48,470 bases of DNA from assembly GCA_051002015.1 (NCBI GenBank), contig JBPCMS010000024.1:1-48470 (forward strand). Direction: 5' to 3'. This stretch comes from JACDBE01 sp051002015 (GTDB lineage Bacteria; Actinomycetota; Acidimicrobiia; Spongiisociales; UBA5794). Each line of letters opens with the position of its first letter. The stretch's first letter is position 1. The position numbers were made by a program, and so were the translations under genes. The notes under the pieces were generated by a model. It was not told the DNA's origin. It searched no databases and saw only the letters and a list, made by a program, of their open reading frames with translations. Below are positions 6,470 to 14,886 of the stretch, piece after piece.

Positions 6470-7762
6470 TCAGGACCGGTCGGCGGCGATCTCGGCGAGC
6501 ATGGCGTCGAGGAGCTGCAGCCCGCGGAACGGCTCGTCCGCCTGGATGATCACCGAGAAGAACACCCGCCGCCCCCCGGCCGTGGTCATCAGCCCGGTCA
6601 GGGAGCGGAGCCGCTCGATCGTCCCGGTCTTGGCCCTCATGTTGCCTTGGGCGGCGGTGTCGACGAACCGGTTCTGCAGGGTTCCGGTCTGCCCGGCGAG
6701 TGCCAGCCCGTCGAGCAGCAGCGGGTACCAGTCCCGGCTCTGCGCCGCCTGGAGCAGCGAACGCCAGTCCCGGGCGGAACGGGCATCGAGGTCGGACAAC
6801 CCGGACCCGTCGGCCTGCTCCACGGAGGCTCGCATGCACAGCGAACGGCTCACCTCCTCGGCGGCCTCGGCGCCCATCCGGGTCGATCCCCGGCCGGTGG
6901 CGACCAGCCCCACCTCCTTCAACAGCAGCTCGGCGACGGTGTTGTCGCTCTCGGTGAGGATCTCGGCGACCAGATCGGACACCGGAGGGGAGCGCACCTC
7001 GGCGATGACCTCGGCGCCGTCCGGGGCCATCCCCAACATAGGGGCCGCTCCCACCGTCACCCCGCGCCCGGCGAGCATCTGACCGAACAGCCTGCCGTTG
7101 TGGAGCGCCGGCGACACGTAGAAGGGGACATCGCCGCGGTAGTCGTTGCCGTCGACCACCAGCGCCGACAGCGACCCGACCGATTCGGGGAAGTTGTCGA
7201 TGTCCCAGCCGTCGGCGTCGCGCCGTGAGTCGTAACGGGACTCGTCGACGACCACCCCGCCGGCGACCGCGCTTATGCCATGCAACCGGACCATCCCGGC
7301 CAGGGTCGACAGCGAGTGGCCGCCCCCCCGGGTCAGGGTGGGGTCGCCGCCGCCGACCAGGTAGAGGTTGCCGGCGACGGTGCCGTCGATGACCGGCCCG
7401 TCGACGACCACCGTGGTGGCCATCCGCCGGTCGGGCCCCAGGACCTCGAAGGCGGCGATGGCGGTGAGGATCTTCTGAGCGCTGGCGGGGCGCAGCCTCC
7501 GGTTGGGGATGCTGGCCGCCACCTCGCCGTAGCCGTCGATCCACAGCGACAGCCCCAGGTCGGCATCGGCCAGCCCCGGGTCGGAGAGGTGGCGGTCGAC
7601 GACCTCGATCAGGGCACCGGGGACGGGCTCGGTGGCGGCGGCGGTGACGTCGGGATGCCCGACGCACCCGCTCTGCGGCGGGGTCTGGACCGCCGCCGCC
7701 GGGGTGATGGCGAGGGCGGCGGCGAGCACGAAACCGGTCACCAAGCGGGTGGCGCCTGCCAT
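6470..7762 (-). CDS. dacB: D-alanyl-D-alanine carboxypeptidase/endopeptidase (PBP4, S13 family)
   Basis: A 430-residue exported penicillin-binding protein. A signal peptide occupies about residues 1-24 (VLAAALAITPAAA). The catalytic motifs are SAQK (S94-K97), SDN (272-274) and KTGT (from K378), all intact, so it should be an active DD-carboxypeptidase/endopeptidase acting on peptidoglycan outside the membrane. The family insert between the first two motifs is present. I chose ATG 7762 because TAGGTT lies 7 nt upstream, as expected for leaderless mRNA; an ATG eight codons earlier is possible. It converges on the CPBP protease gene. Confidence 0.93.
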   Translation of the reverse strand: MAGATRLVTGFVLAAALAITPAAAVQTPPQSGCVGHPDVTAAATEPVPGALIEVVDRHLSDPGLADADLGLSLWIDGYGEVAASIPNRRLRPASAQKILTAIAAFEVLGPDRRMATTVVVDGPVIDGTVAGNLYLVGGGDPTLTRGGGHSLSTLAGMVRLHGISAVAGGVVVDESRYDSRRDADGWDIDNFPESVGSLSALVVDGNDYRGDVPFYVSPALHNGRLFGQMLAGRGVTVGAAPMLGMAPDGAEVIAEVRSPPVSDLVAEILTESDNTVAELLLKEVGLVATGRGSTRMGAEAAEEVSRSLCMRASVEQADGSGLSDLDARSARDWRSLLQAAQSRDWYPLLLDGLALAGQTGTLQNRFVDTAAQGNMRAKTGTIERLRSLTGLMTTAGGRRVFFSVIIQADEPFRGLQLLDAMLAEIAADRS

Positions 7763-7769
7763 GGGGGGG

Positions 7770-7775
7770 AACCTA
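7770..7775 (-). promoter_or_regulatory. -10 element for a leaderless dacB transcript
   Basis: On the minus strand TAGGTT is separated from the ATG at 7762 by seven C residues, with no ribosome binding site, matching the TANNNT-N6/7-start pattern seen elsewhere in the window. Confidence 0.45.
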
Positions 7776-7887
7776 ACCCTGATCATTCACGGCGGGGGTG
7801 ACCTAACGCCACCGGCCACCCATCCGTGGCAGCACCTCCCGAGCCGGCGGCGAGTGTGCCACACCACCACCACGGCGGGTACCTCGG

Positions 7888-7959
7888 TGCCCCAGACAGG
7901 ATTCGAACCTGCGCACCCGGCTCCGGAGGCCGGTGCTCTATCCCCTGAGCTACTGGGGC
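7888..7959 (-). tRNA. tRNA-Arg (anticodon CCG)
   Basis: The minus strand folds into a standard cloverleaf: acceptor GCCCCAG/CTGGGGC, D arm GCTC/GAGC, anticodon stem CCGGC/GCCGG with loop CTCCGGA (anticodon CCG, reading CGG), and T loop TTCGAAT. The discriminator is A and CCA is not encoded. It lies 94 bp from argS, transcribed in the opposite direction. Confidence 0.95.
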
Positions 7960-8033
7960 GTGTGATCCGGATAGTCCCGGGTCATGGCCGGGCGGCGATT
8001 GTACCAGCGGGTCTGGCCGGCCTCTCTCGGCCC

Positions 8034-8039
8034 TATCCT
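8034..8039 (+). promoter_or_regulatory. Possible argS -10 element
   Basis: TATCCT is 14 nt before the argS ATG, giving a leader of only about 7 nt and no Shine-Dalgarno sequence. No good -35 is seen. Confidence 0.35.
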
Positions 8040-8053
8040 CGCCGGACCCCTTC

Positions 8054-9820
8054 ATGACTTCGATCACCAAGCATCTCAGCACCCTTGTTGGCGACGGCTT
8101 CGCCGCCCGCGGTCTCGATCCCGCATTCGGCGAGGTCGCCGTCTCCCAGCGCCCCGAGCTCGCCGACTTCCAGTGCAACGGCGCCATGGCGGCGGCCAAG
8201 GGGGCGGGACGGGCGCCCCGTGACCTGGCCGAGGCGGTGGTGGCGGCGGTCGACCCCGGTGAGGTGATCCAGAGTTTGGAGGTGGCGGGACCGGGTTTCA
8301 TCAACATGCGGCTCACCGACGGCTACGTCGCCTCGGTGGCGGCCGAGATGGCCGGCGACGAGCGGCTCGGGGTACCGCTGGTGTCCCCGGTGCGCACCGT
8401 TGTCGATTACGGCGGGCCCAACGTGGCCAAGCAGCTCCACGTCGGCCACCTCCGCCCCGCCATCATCGGCGAGTCGATCAAGCGGATGCTGCGCTTTGCC
8501 GGTCACGACGTCGTCGGCGACGTCCACCTCGGCGACCGGGGCGCCCCGATGGGCCAGCTCATCGCCATCATCAGACGCCGCCAACCCGACCTGCCCTACT
8601 TCGATCCCGAAGCGACCCACCCGTATCCGAAGCGATCCCCGGTGACCATGGACGATCTCGAGGCGCTCTACCCGGAGGCGGCGGGGCGAGCGGCGAGCGA
8701 CCCCGGGTTCGCCGAGGAGGTCAAGGCGGCCTCGCTCGCCCTGCAGAGGGCCGACCCCGGGTACGTGGCGCTGTGGCAGCACTTCCGCACCACGTCCATC
8801 GAGGCGATGCGCCGAGTGTACGAAACCCTCGATGTCCACTTCGACGTCTGGTTCGGCGAAGCCCAGGTCCAGGATCGGATCCCGGGGATGATGGAGCGGA
8901 TCCGCCGTGCCGGCGTGCTCACCGAAAGCCAGGGCGCCCTGGTGGTCGAGGTGGCCGAGCCGACCGACACCGCCCCGATGCCGCCGCTGTTGCTGGTGCG
9001 CTCCGACGGGGGCTACCTGTACGCCACCACCGACCTGGCCACGATCGAGGAGCGGGTCGACGACCTCGGCGCCGAGGCCATCCTCTACGTGGTGGACGCC
9101 CGCCAGTCGCTCCACTTCGAGCAGCTGTTCAGGGCATGCCGCCGCACCGGGATCGCCGGACCGGGCATCCTTCTCGAGCACGACCCGTTCGGGACCGTCA
9201 ACGGGAGCGACGGCAAGCCGCTGCGCACCCGCGATGGCGGCCTCCCCGCCCTGCAGGGGCTGATCGACGAGGCCGTGGCCAAGGCGGCGGTCCGCCTCGA
9301 CGAGAACGACCTCGCCGCCGGGTACGACCCGGCCGAGCGGGAGCGGATCGCCACCATGGTGGGGGTGGCGGCCCTCAAGTACGGCGACCTGGCCAACCAC
9401 CGTACCTCGGACTACATCTTCGATCTCCACCGCTTCGTCTCGTTCGAGGGCAAGACCGGGCCCTACCTGCTCTACGGAGCGGTGCGGATCCGCTCGATCC
9501 TGCGCAACGCGGTCGAGCGGGGGCTGGCACCGGGTGCCTTGATCGCGCCCACCGTCCCCGCCGAGCGCAACCTGATGCTCCGGCTCTCCCGGCTCGAGGA
9601 CGTCCTGGCCCGGGCCACCGAGCTGCGCGCCCCCAACCACCTGGCCGAGTACACCTACGACGTCGCCACCGACTTCAACCGCTTCTACGAGGCGTGCCAT
9701 ATCCTCAGCGAGCCCGATCCCGACCGGCAGGCATCGTGGCTGGCGCTGGTCGGGCTGACCCTGCGGGTGTTGGAGCTGCTGCTCGACCTGCTGGCCATCC
9801 CCATCCCGGACCGGATGTGA
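8054..9820 (+). CDS. argS: Arginyl-tRNA synthetase
   Basis: A 588-residue class I synthetase. An ArgS-type N-terminal additional domain (about 1-110) recognises the tRNA elbow. The HIGH motif is HVGH (129-132) within VDYGGPNVAKQLHVGH, a hallmark of ArgS. GSDGKPLRTRDGG takes the place of KMSK. The C-terminal DALR anticodon-binding domain ends the protein (YDVATDFNRFYEACHIL). It charges tRNA-Arg with arginine using ATP. The divergent tRNA-Arg(CCG) gene next door is one of its substrates. The start is ATG 8054, close behind TATCCT. The next gene overlaps its stop by 4 nt. Confidence 0.97.
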   Translation: MTSITKHLSTLVGDGFAARGLDPAFGEVAVSQRPELADFQCNGAMAAAKGAGRAPRDLAEAVVAAVDPGEVIQSLEVAGPGFINMRLTDGYVASVAAEMAGDERLGVPLVSPVRTVVDYGGPNVAKQLHVGHLRPAIIGESIKRMLRFAGHDVVGDVHLGDRGAPMGQLIAIIRRRQPDLPYFDPEATHPYPKRSPVTMDDLEALYPEAAGRAASDPGFAEEVKAASLALQRADPGYVALWQHFRTTSIEAMRRVYETLDVHFDVWFGEAQVQDRIPGMMERIRRAGVLTESQGALVVEVAEPTDTAPMPPLLLVRSDGGYLYATTDLATIEERVDDLGAEAILYVVDARQSLHFEQLFRACRRTGIAGPGILLEHDPFGTVNGSDGKPLRTRDGGLPALQGLIDEAVAKAAVRLDENDLAAGYDPAERERIATMVGVAALKYGDLANHRTSDYIFDLHRFVSFEGKTGPYLLYGAVRIRSILRNAVERGLAPGALIAPTVPAERNLMLRLSRLEDVLARATELRAPNHLAEYTYDVATDFNRFYEACHILSEPDPDRQASWLALVGLTLRVLELLLDLLAIPIPDRM

Positions 9821-10500
9821 CGGAACACGAGGCGGTCGACCATCCGCTCCTCGGGATCCTGACCGCAGCCGCCGCCGGCCGGTTCCCGCCGGTCGACGGG
9901 GCGGTCGAGGTCATGCCACCCGACCAGGCGGGCACCTGGGCGGTGGTCGAGCTCACCGGGCACGCCTACGTGCTCGGCGACGTCGACCCCACCCACCTCG
10001 CCGCCAGGGGCGCCGACGGGTTCGGGAGATCGGCCCACCCCGACGTGCTCCGCTTCCTGGCCGGTCCGGACGGATGGATCGGATGCCACGACGCCGTGCT
10101 GGTGCGGCGGACCGGGCCCACCGGTGAGGAGCCGCTGCCGGTGCGCACCGACCTCGACCACCACGCCCGGGTGCGCCGGGCCCGCAATCATCGACGGGAG
10201 GTAACCGTCGGCGGCGACGATGCCGGGCTGGCGGTGGTCGGCCGCGGGCTGGTGGGACGTATTGAGATGTCCGTCGCGCTGTTCGACCGGTCCTCGGCCG
10301 GCGTCGGGAACGGGCGCCGGCTGATCCTGGCCAGCCTGGCGGCGATGCCACCCGGGGAGTGGTGCTTCGCTCAGGTGTCGCCGGGCAACGCGGCGTCGCT
10401 GCGGGCCTTTCTCGCCTGCGGGTTCGTTCCCATCGCCGCCGAGGTCCTGGTCCGCCCCGAATGGGCCGGGGGCGGCCGGGACGGCGCCGAGCTGGTCTGA
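9817..10500 (+). CDS. GNAT-like acetyltransferase
   Basis: A 227-residue protein whose GTG start overlaps the argS stop (GTGA), so it is translationally coupled to argS. The C-terminal half has a GNAT-like pattern: a strand-rich AGLAVVGRGLVGRIEMSV, then LASLAAMPPGEWCFAQVSPGNAASLRAFLACGFVPI, where N-A-A-S-x-R-x-F-L-x-x-G-F is typical of the acetyl-CoA-binding fold's last helix and strand. The N-terminal half is less recognisable. The substrate is unknown. It occupies the place of lysA in the usual actinobacterial argS-lysA-hom order, with no similarity to LysA. Confidence 0.65.
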   Translation: MTEHEAVDHPLLGILTAAAAGRFPPVDGAVEVMPPDQAGTWAVVELTGHAYVLGDVDPTHLAARGADGFGRSAHPDVLRFLAGPDGWIGCHDAVLVRRTGPTGEEPLPVRTDLDHHARVRRARNHRREVTVGGDDAGLAVVGRGLVGRIEMSVALFDRSSAGVGNGRRLILASLAAMPPGEWCFAQVSPGNAASLRAFLACGFVPIAAEVLVRPEWAGGGRDGAELV

Positions 10501-10521
10501 CCGCCCCGCCGCAGCCGTCGG

Positions 10522-10527
10522 TACCAT
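10522..10527 (+). promoter_or_regulatory. Possible -10 element for hom
   Basis: TACCAT is 8 nt before the hom ATG at 10536, with no ribosome binding site between. A leaderless or nearly leaderless transcript is possible, although the spacing is slightly long. Confidence 0.35.
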
Positions 10528-10535
10528 CGCCCGCC

Positions 10536-11822
10536 ATGGACTCCACCGTCGGAATCGGCATCCTGGGGGCGGGCACCGTGGGCGGGACGCTGATCCGCCG
10601 GCTGGTCGACGACCACGCCGCCATCGTGGCCAAGACCGGGCTCGACCTCCGGGTGCGACGGGTGGCGGTGCGGGATCCTGGTAAGCCCCGCCTGGTCGAT
10701 CTCCCCGCCGGGGTGCTCACCGCCGACCCTGCCGAGGTGGTGGCCGACCCCGAGGTCCGCCTCGTGGTGGAGGTGATGGGGGGTCTCGACCCTGCGGGCG
10801 ATCTGGTGCTCGCCGCCCTCGACGCCGGCAAGCCGGTGGTCACGGCCAACAAGGAGCTGATCGCGGCCCGCGGGCCAGAGCTGATCGCCGCCGCCGGGCG
10901 TAGCGGCGTCCCTCTGCTGTTCGAGGCCTCCGTCGGTGGTGGCATCCCCATCATCCGGCCGCTGTCCGAGACGCTGGCCGGGGAGCAGATCGAGCGGGTG
11001 GCCGGGATCGTCAACGGCACCACCAACTACATCCTCACCCGGATGGCCGACGGGGAGGAGTACGCCGATGCCTTGGCCGAGGCCCAGGCCCTGGGCTATG
11101 CCGAGCCGGACCCGACCGCCGACGTCACCGGCGCCGATGCCGCCGCCAAGGCGGCCATCCTCGCCTCGCTCGCCTTCGGGACCTGGGTGGGCATCGACGA
11201 CGTCCCCTACGAGGGGATCGACCGGCTCGAGGCGGTCGACCTGTTCTGGGCCCACTTCCTCGGCTACGAGGTGAAGCTGCTCGCCATCGCCACCAGGACC
11301 GAGAACGGGGTGAGCGCCCGGGTCCATCCGACGATGATCCCGTCCGATCACCCCCTGGCCGCCATCCGCGGCGCCACCAACGCCATCTTCGTCAGCGGCC
11401 CCTCCATCCACGAGCTGCTGTTCGCCGGACCGGGGGCCGGCGGAGAGCCGACGGCGACGTCGGTGCTCGGCGACGTCATCGACGCCGCCCGCCAGGTCCT
11501 GGCGGGCGCCCAGGCGGCGCCGCCCATCCGGTTCTCGTCCGCCGAGCTGGCCGACTTCGCCGACGTGGCCACCAAGTGGTACCTCCGGCTCGAGGTGGCG
11601 GACGAACCGGGCGTCCTCGCCCGGATCGCCGGGACCTTCGGCGACGCCGGGGTCAGCATCAAGTCGGTGTGGCAGGAGGGGGAGGGGAGCGAGGCGATGC
11701 TGCTCATCGTCACCCACCGCGCCGCCGAGCACCGCCAGCGGCAGGCCATCGACGCCCTGCGCCGCCTCGACGCCGTCCGCAACGTGGCGGCGACGCTGCG
11801 GGTGGAGAGCCCGGGGGTGTGA
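10536..11822 (+). CDS. hom: Homoserine dehydrogenase with C-terminal ACT domain
   Basis: A 428-residue enzyme that reduces aspartate-4-semialdehyde to homoserine with NAD(P)H, the branch point to threonine and methionine. The Rossmann motif GAGTVG is at 11-16; VVTANKELIA and GIVNGTTNYILTRM are the family signatures in the substrate-binding domain. The C-terminal ACT domain (about 350-425, YLRLEVADEPGVLARIAGTFG) normally mediates threonine feedback inhibition. Start ATG 10536. The usual downstream thrC and thrB are absent; a repeat element and then rho follow. Confidence 0.96.
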   Translation: MDSTVGIGILGAGTVGGTLIRRLVDDHAAIVAKTGLDLRVRRVAVRDPGKPRLVDLPAGVLTADPAEVVADPEVRLVVEVMGGLDPAGDLVLAALDAGKPVVTANKELIAARGPELIAAAGRSGVPLLFEASVGGGIPIIRPLSETLAGEQIERVAGIVNGTTNYILTRMADGEEYADALAEAQALGYAEPDPTADVTGADAAAKAAILASLAFGTWVGIDDVPYEGIDRLEAVDLFWAHFLGYEVKLLAIATRTENGVSARVHPTMIPSDHPLAAIRGATNAIFVSGPSIHELLFAGPGAGGEPTATSVLGDVIDAARQVLAGAQAAPPIRFSSAELADFADVATKWYLRLEVADEPGVLARIAGTFGDAGVSIKSVWQEGEGSEAMLLIVTHRAAEHRQRQAIDALRRLDAVRNVAATLRVESPGV

Positions 11823-11923
11823 GGCTCCGCCGATAGGAGGAGACTCGGCGGTTGGGGCTGGGGTCCCCAACCGCACCGTGATGAGGCGACAGCCGAAGAG
11901 CCATGAGCACAAGGCTCCGCCGA
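11822..11923 (-). repeat. Dispersed ~90-nt repeat, locus A (between hom and rho)
   Basis: Read on the minus strand this unit matches the tandem units at 39195-39372: ATGGCTCTTCGGCTGTCGCC, then CTCATC-[A/G]-CGGTG-[C/T]-GGTTGG and a hairpin GGTTGGGG-N7-CCCCAACC. The 12-nt sequence AGGCTCCGCCGA occurs at both ends (11822-11833 and 11912-11923), so the unit is flanked by direct repeats about 90 nt apart, the trace of a partial second tandem copy. It begins at the last base of the hom stop codon. Confidence 0.8.
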
Positions 11924-11956
11924 GGACCCGATCACAACGCCCGTCCGGGGGCGTGC

Positions 11957-11984
11957 TTGCGATCGTCCTCGCAGCGGGTACAAT
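11957..11984 (+). promoter_or_regulatory. Predicted rho promoter
   Basis: TTGCGA (11957-11962) and TACAAT (11979-11984) are separated by 16 nt, the best -35/-10 pair in the window. Transcription should start near 11991, leaving a leader of about 173 nt before the rho start codon. Confidence 0.65.
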
Positions 11985-11990
11985 GACCAC

Positions 11991-12163
11991 TCGATCGCTC
12001 CTCCCCTTCGGACCGCACACGTTCTTGTGCTGCGACGAGGGCGATGTCGGGGAAGCCGCAAACGCCACCTCGACCTCCACACCTCACCCGTTGCGGGGAG
12101 AGCGCTTCCCCGAGACCGGTATCACCGGCTCGCTTCCGAATGCCGAAGGGGGCATCAGTCGAA
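11991..12163 (+). promoter_or_regulatory. rho mRNA leader with C-rich, G-poor stretch (possible rut site)
   Basis: The leader has no credible gene. A C-rich, G-poor, pyrimidine-biased stretch at about 12062-12089 (ACGCCACCTCGACC then TCCACACCTCACCC) resembles a Rho-utilisation site. It is followed by a hairpin CGGGGA-N7-TCCCCG near 12095-12113. Autoregulation of rho through its leader is known in E. coli; a similar mechanism here is inference. Confidence 0.45.
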
Positions 12164-13594
12164 ATGACCACACGAGCCAAGCTGCAGGAGTTGGGGCTCG
12201 ACGACCTCCGCCAGGTGGCGGGGAAGGTCGAAGTCGACCACGACGGGCTCCAGAAGTCCAAGCTGATCGCGGCGATCCTCGAATCCGACAAGTTCGACCC
12301 GGCGCTGGTCCCCGACGTCCCCGAGACGCCCCGCAACGGCGAGCAGGAGGGCGAGGGCCACGGCTCGAGCGACGGACCCCGTTTCGAGGGTGACGCCTTC
12401 GGCGACCGCCAGGGGCGCCGCCGGCGCCGCAACCGAGGGGTCAACCGTCCCGATCAGCAGCCCATCGACGAGGGCGATCTCGAGGTGCGCGAGGGGATCC
12501 TCGACGTTCTCCCCGAGGGCTACGGCTTCCTCCGCTGCTCCGGCTACCTGCCCGGCGATCGGGACGTGTACGTCTCGGCCAACATCGTGCGCAAGTCCCG
12601 GCTGCGCAAGGGCGACGTCTGCAGCGGCCCGATCCGCCCGGCGCGTGCCCAGGAGAAGTTCGCCGCCGCCGTCCGCATCACCAAGGTCAACGGGCTCGAC
12701 CCCGAAGAGATGAAGGACCGCCCCCGCTTCGCCGACCTCACCCCGCTGTTCCCCGACGTCCGACTACGGCTCGAGGTCGACGGCCAGTCGAACCACATCC
12801 TGCCCCGCATCGTCGACCTGATCGCCCCGATCGGGAAGGGTCAGCGCGGGCTCATCGTTTCTCCCCCCAAGGCGGGGAAGACCACCGTGCTCAAGGAGAT
12901 CGCCAACTCGATCACCGCCAACAACCCCGAGTGCCACCTGATGGTGGTGCTGGTCGACGAGCGACCCGAAGAGGTCACCGACATGCAGCGGTCGGTGAAG
13001 GGCGAGATCATCTACTCGACCTTCGACCGCCCCGCCGACGAGCAGATCCAGGCGTCCGAGCTGGCCCTGGAGCGGGCCAAGCGGATGGTGGAGACCGGCA
13101 CCGACGTGGTGATCCTGCTCGAGTCGCTCACCCGTCTCGCCCGGGCACACAACCTGGCCACCCCGGCCAGCGGACGGGTCATGTCCGGTGGTGTCGACTC
13201 GACCGCGCTGTACCCGCCCAAGCGCTTCTTCGGCGCCGCCCGCAACATCGAGGAGGGGGGCAGCCTCACCATCATCGCCACCGCCCTGGTGGAGACCGGG
13301 TCGCGCATGGACGAGGTGATCTTCGAGGAGTTCAAGGGCACCGGGAACATGGAGCTGCGGCTCGACCGCAAGCTGGCCGACAAGCGGATCTACCCCGCCA
13401 TCGACATCGAGGCCTCCGGCACCCGCCGCGAGGAGCTGCTGTTCATGCCGGACGAGCTCACCGAGGTGTGGAAGCTGCGCCGGGTGCTGCTCGCCCTCGA
13501 GCCCGGGGCCGCCCTCGAGCTGCTCATCGACCGGCTCAAGAGCACCAAGTCGAACGCCGAGTTCCTGGCCACCATCGCCAAGAGCGGGCAGTGA
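12164..13594 (+). CDS. rho: Transcription termination factor Rho
   Basis: A 476-residue hexameric RNA helicase. A short N-terminal SAP-like helical region (1-45) leads into an acidic then arginine-rich linker (QGRRRRRNRG, 83-92), much shorter than the insertions of many actinobacterial Rho proteins. The cold-shock/OB RNA-binding domain spans about 105-180 (GILDVLPEGYGFLR). The ATPase domain has Walker A SPPKAGKT (233-240), the conserved VDERPEEVTDM, and the GGVDSTALYPPKRFFG, GSRMDEVIFEEFKGTGN and LDRKLADKRIYPAID segments. It terminates untranslated transcripts. ATG 12164 was chosen because it starts the SAP-like domain; upstream sequence is the leader. rpmE follows 65 nt downstream. Confidence 0.97.
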   Translation: MTTRAKLQELGLDDLRQVAGKVEVDHDGLQKSKLIAAILESDKFDPALVPDVPETPRNGEQEGEGHGSSDGPRFEGDAFGDRQGRRRRRNRGVNRPDQQPIDEGDLEVREGILDVLPEGYGFLRCSGYLPGDRDVYVSANIVRKSRLRKGDVCSGPIRPARAQEKFAAAVRITKVNGLDPEEMKDRPRFADLTPLFPDVRLRLEVDGQSNHILPRIVDLIAPIGKGQRGLIVSPPKAGKTTVLKEIANSITANNPECHLMVVLVDERPEEVTDMQRSVKGEIIYSTFDRPADEQIQASELALERAKRMVETGTDVVILLESLTRLARAHNLATPASGRVMSGGVDSTALYPPKRFFGAARNIEEGGSLTIIATALVETGSRMDEVIFEEFKGTGNMELRLDRKLADKRIYPAIDIEASGTRREELLFMPDELTEVWKLRRVLLALEPGAALELLIDRLKSTKSNAEFLATIAKSGQ

Positions 13595-13659
13595 CCAACC
13601 GGGATCGACCCTCCCCGAGCAGCTACCGTTCCGCCTCACACCGCCGCAGGAGCCATCCC

Positions 13660-13938
13660 GTGAAGCCAGACATCCATCCCGAGTACCGAGAGGTCGTCTA
13701 CCAGGACGCCTCGTCGGATCTTGCCTTCGTCACCCGTTCGACGGTGCACACCAACGACACCATCGAGTGGGAGGACGGCAAGACCTATCCGCTGGCCAAG
13801 GTGGAGATCTCCAGCGCCAGCCATCCCTTCTACACCGGTCGGCAGATCCTGCTCGACTCGGGTGGCCGGGTCGAGCGCTTCCGACGCCGCTACGCCAAGG
13901 TGGGCACCGGGAAGACCGGCTCCTCCTCCTCGTCCTGA
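13660..13938 (+). CDS. rpmE2: Ribosomal protein bL31, type B
   Basis: A 92-residue bL31 starting at GTG 13660, 7 nt after CAGGAG. The sequence (start KPDIHPEYREVVYQD, then TRSTV, IEWEDGKTYP, EISSASHPFYTG and RVERFRRRYAKVG) is the type B form, which lacks the zinc-binding cysteines. Type B paralogues usually replace type A under zinc limitation; here type B occupies the conserved rho-rpmE-prfA position normally held by the housekeeping copy. A serine tail (GSSSSS) closes the protein. The stop overlaps the next start (TGATG). Confidence 0.95.
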   Translation: MKPDIHPEYREVVYQDASSDLAFVTRSTVHTNDTIEWEDGKTYPLAKVEISSASHPFYTGRQILLDSGGRVERFRRRYAKVGTGKTGSSSSS

Positions 13939-14876
13939 TGTCACGGCCGCCGGGCGCAACGGTCGGCGGTCAAGCCGTTCTCGAGGGTGTGATGATGCGC
14001 GCCCCCCACCGCTGGGCGGTTGCGGTGCGCCGACCGGACGGCGTGATCGAGGCGATCCGCCACGAGCTCCCCAGGCTGTCGTCCCGTTCCTGGGCGGCAC
14101 GGGTGCCGTTCCTGCGTGGGGTCATGGTCCTGGTCGAATCGATGCAGCTCGGGTTCCGGGCGCTCTCCTGGTCGGCGCAGAAGGCCGGCGACGAGGACGA
14201 GGAGCTAACCAGGGGCCAGGTGGTCACCACCATGGTGCTGGCGGTGGTTCTGGCGCTCGCCCTGTTCATCGGGGCTCCGGTCGCCGCCGCCTCGTTCCTC
14301 CACCGGTTCTTCGACGAGTCCAGCATCGCCTTCGTCGTCATCGACGGGCTGATCCGGATCGCCCTCATCGTCGCCTACATCTGGGCCATCTCCAGGTCGT
14401 CCGAGATCAAGCGGGTGTTCGAGTACCACGGGGCCGAGCACATGACCATCCACGCCTACGAGGCGGGCGACCGGCTCGGGGTGGGGGAGGTGGCGCGCTA
14501 CAGCCCCCGCCATCCCCGGTGCGGCACCTCGTTCATCGTGATCGTGGCCATGGTGGCCTTCTTCGTGTTCCTCACCCTGGCCGCCCTGCCGCTGACGTGG
14601 CAGATCATCGCCCGGGTGGTGCTGATCCCGGTGATCGCCGGGGCGTCGTACGAGCTGCTCAAGGCGGCCGCCGACACCCGCTGGCTGGCCTGGGCGAGCC
14701 GTCCCGGGATCTGGCTCCAGGCGATCACCACCAAGCAGCCCACCTCCGACCAGATCGAGGTGGCCATCGCCAGCCTGCTCGCCGCCCTCAACGACGAGGA
14801 GCGGGACGAGGTCGATGGCCGGGGCCCAGTTGCGCTGGGTGCCCTCCAGGCGGTGTACGACCCGGCCTCCGATTGA
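13938..14876 (+). CDS. DUF1385 (YqhQ-like) membrane protein
   Basis: A 312-residue integral membrane protein of the DUF1385 family (B. subtilis YqhQ-like). It starts with GATVGGQAVLEGVMMRAPHRWAVAVR, the family's conserved N-terminal motif. Four or five hydrophobic segments follow, and a conserved YHGAEHMTIHAYE histidine/glutamate cluster that may bind metal lies in the middle. Its function is not established. The ATG at 13938 overlaps the rpmE stop (TGATG). DUF1385 genes are often found between rpmE and prfA in Gram-positive bacteria, as here. Confidence 0.9.
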   Translation: MSRPPGATVGGQAVLEGVMMRAPHRWAVAVRRPDGVIEAIRHELPRLSSRSWAARVPFLRGVMVLVESMQLGFRALSWSAQKAGDEDEELTRGQVVTTMVLAVVLALALFIGAPVAAASFLHRFFDESSIAFVVIDGLIRIALIVAYIWAISRSSEIKRVFEYHGAEHMTIHAYEAGDRLGVGEVARYSPRHPRCGTSFIVIVAMVAFFVFLTLAALPLTWQIIARVVLIPVIAGASYELLKAAADTRWLAWASRPGIWLQAITTKQPTSDQIEVAIASLLAALNDEERDEVDGRGPVALGALQAVYDPASD

Positions 14877-14886
14877 GGGTGCCGGG

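Noticed and set aside
7783..8316. A minus-strand frame containing the peptide VAQGIEHRPPEPGAQVRILS.
   Set aside because: This is the well-known spurious translation of a tRNA gene; the DNA is tRNA-Arg(CCG) plus argS antisense.
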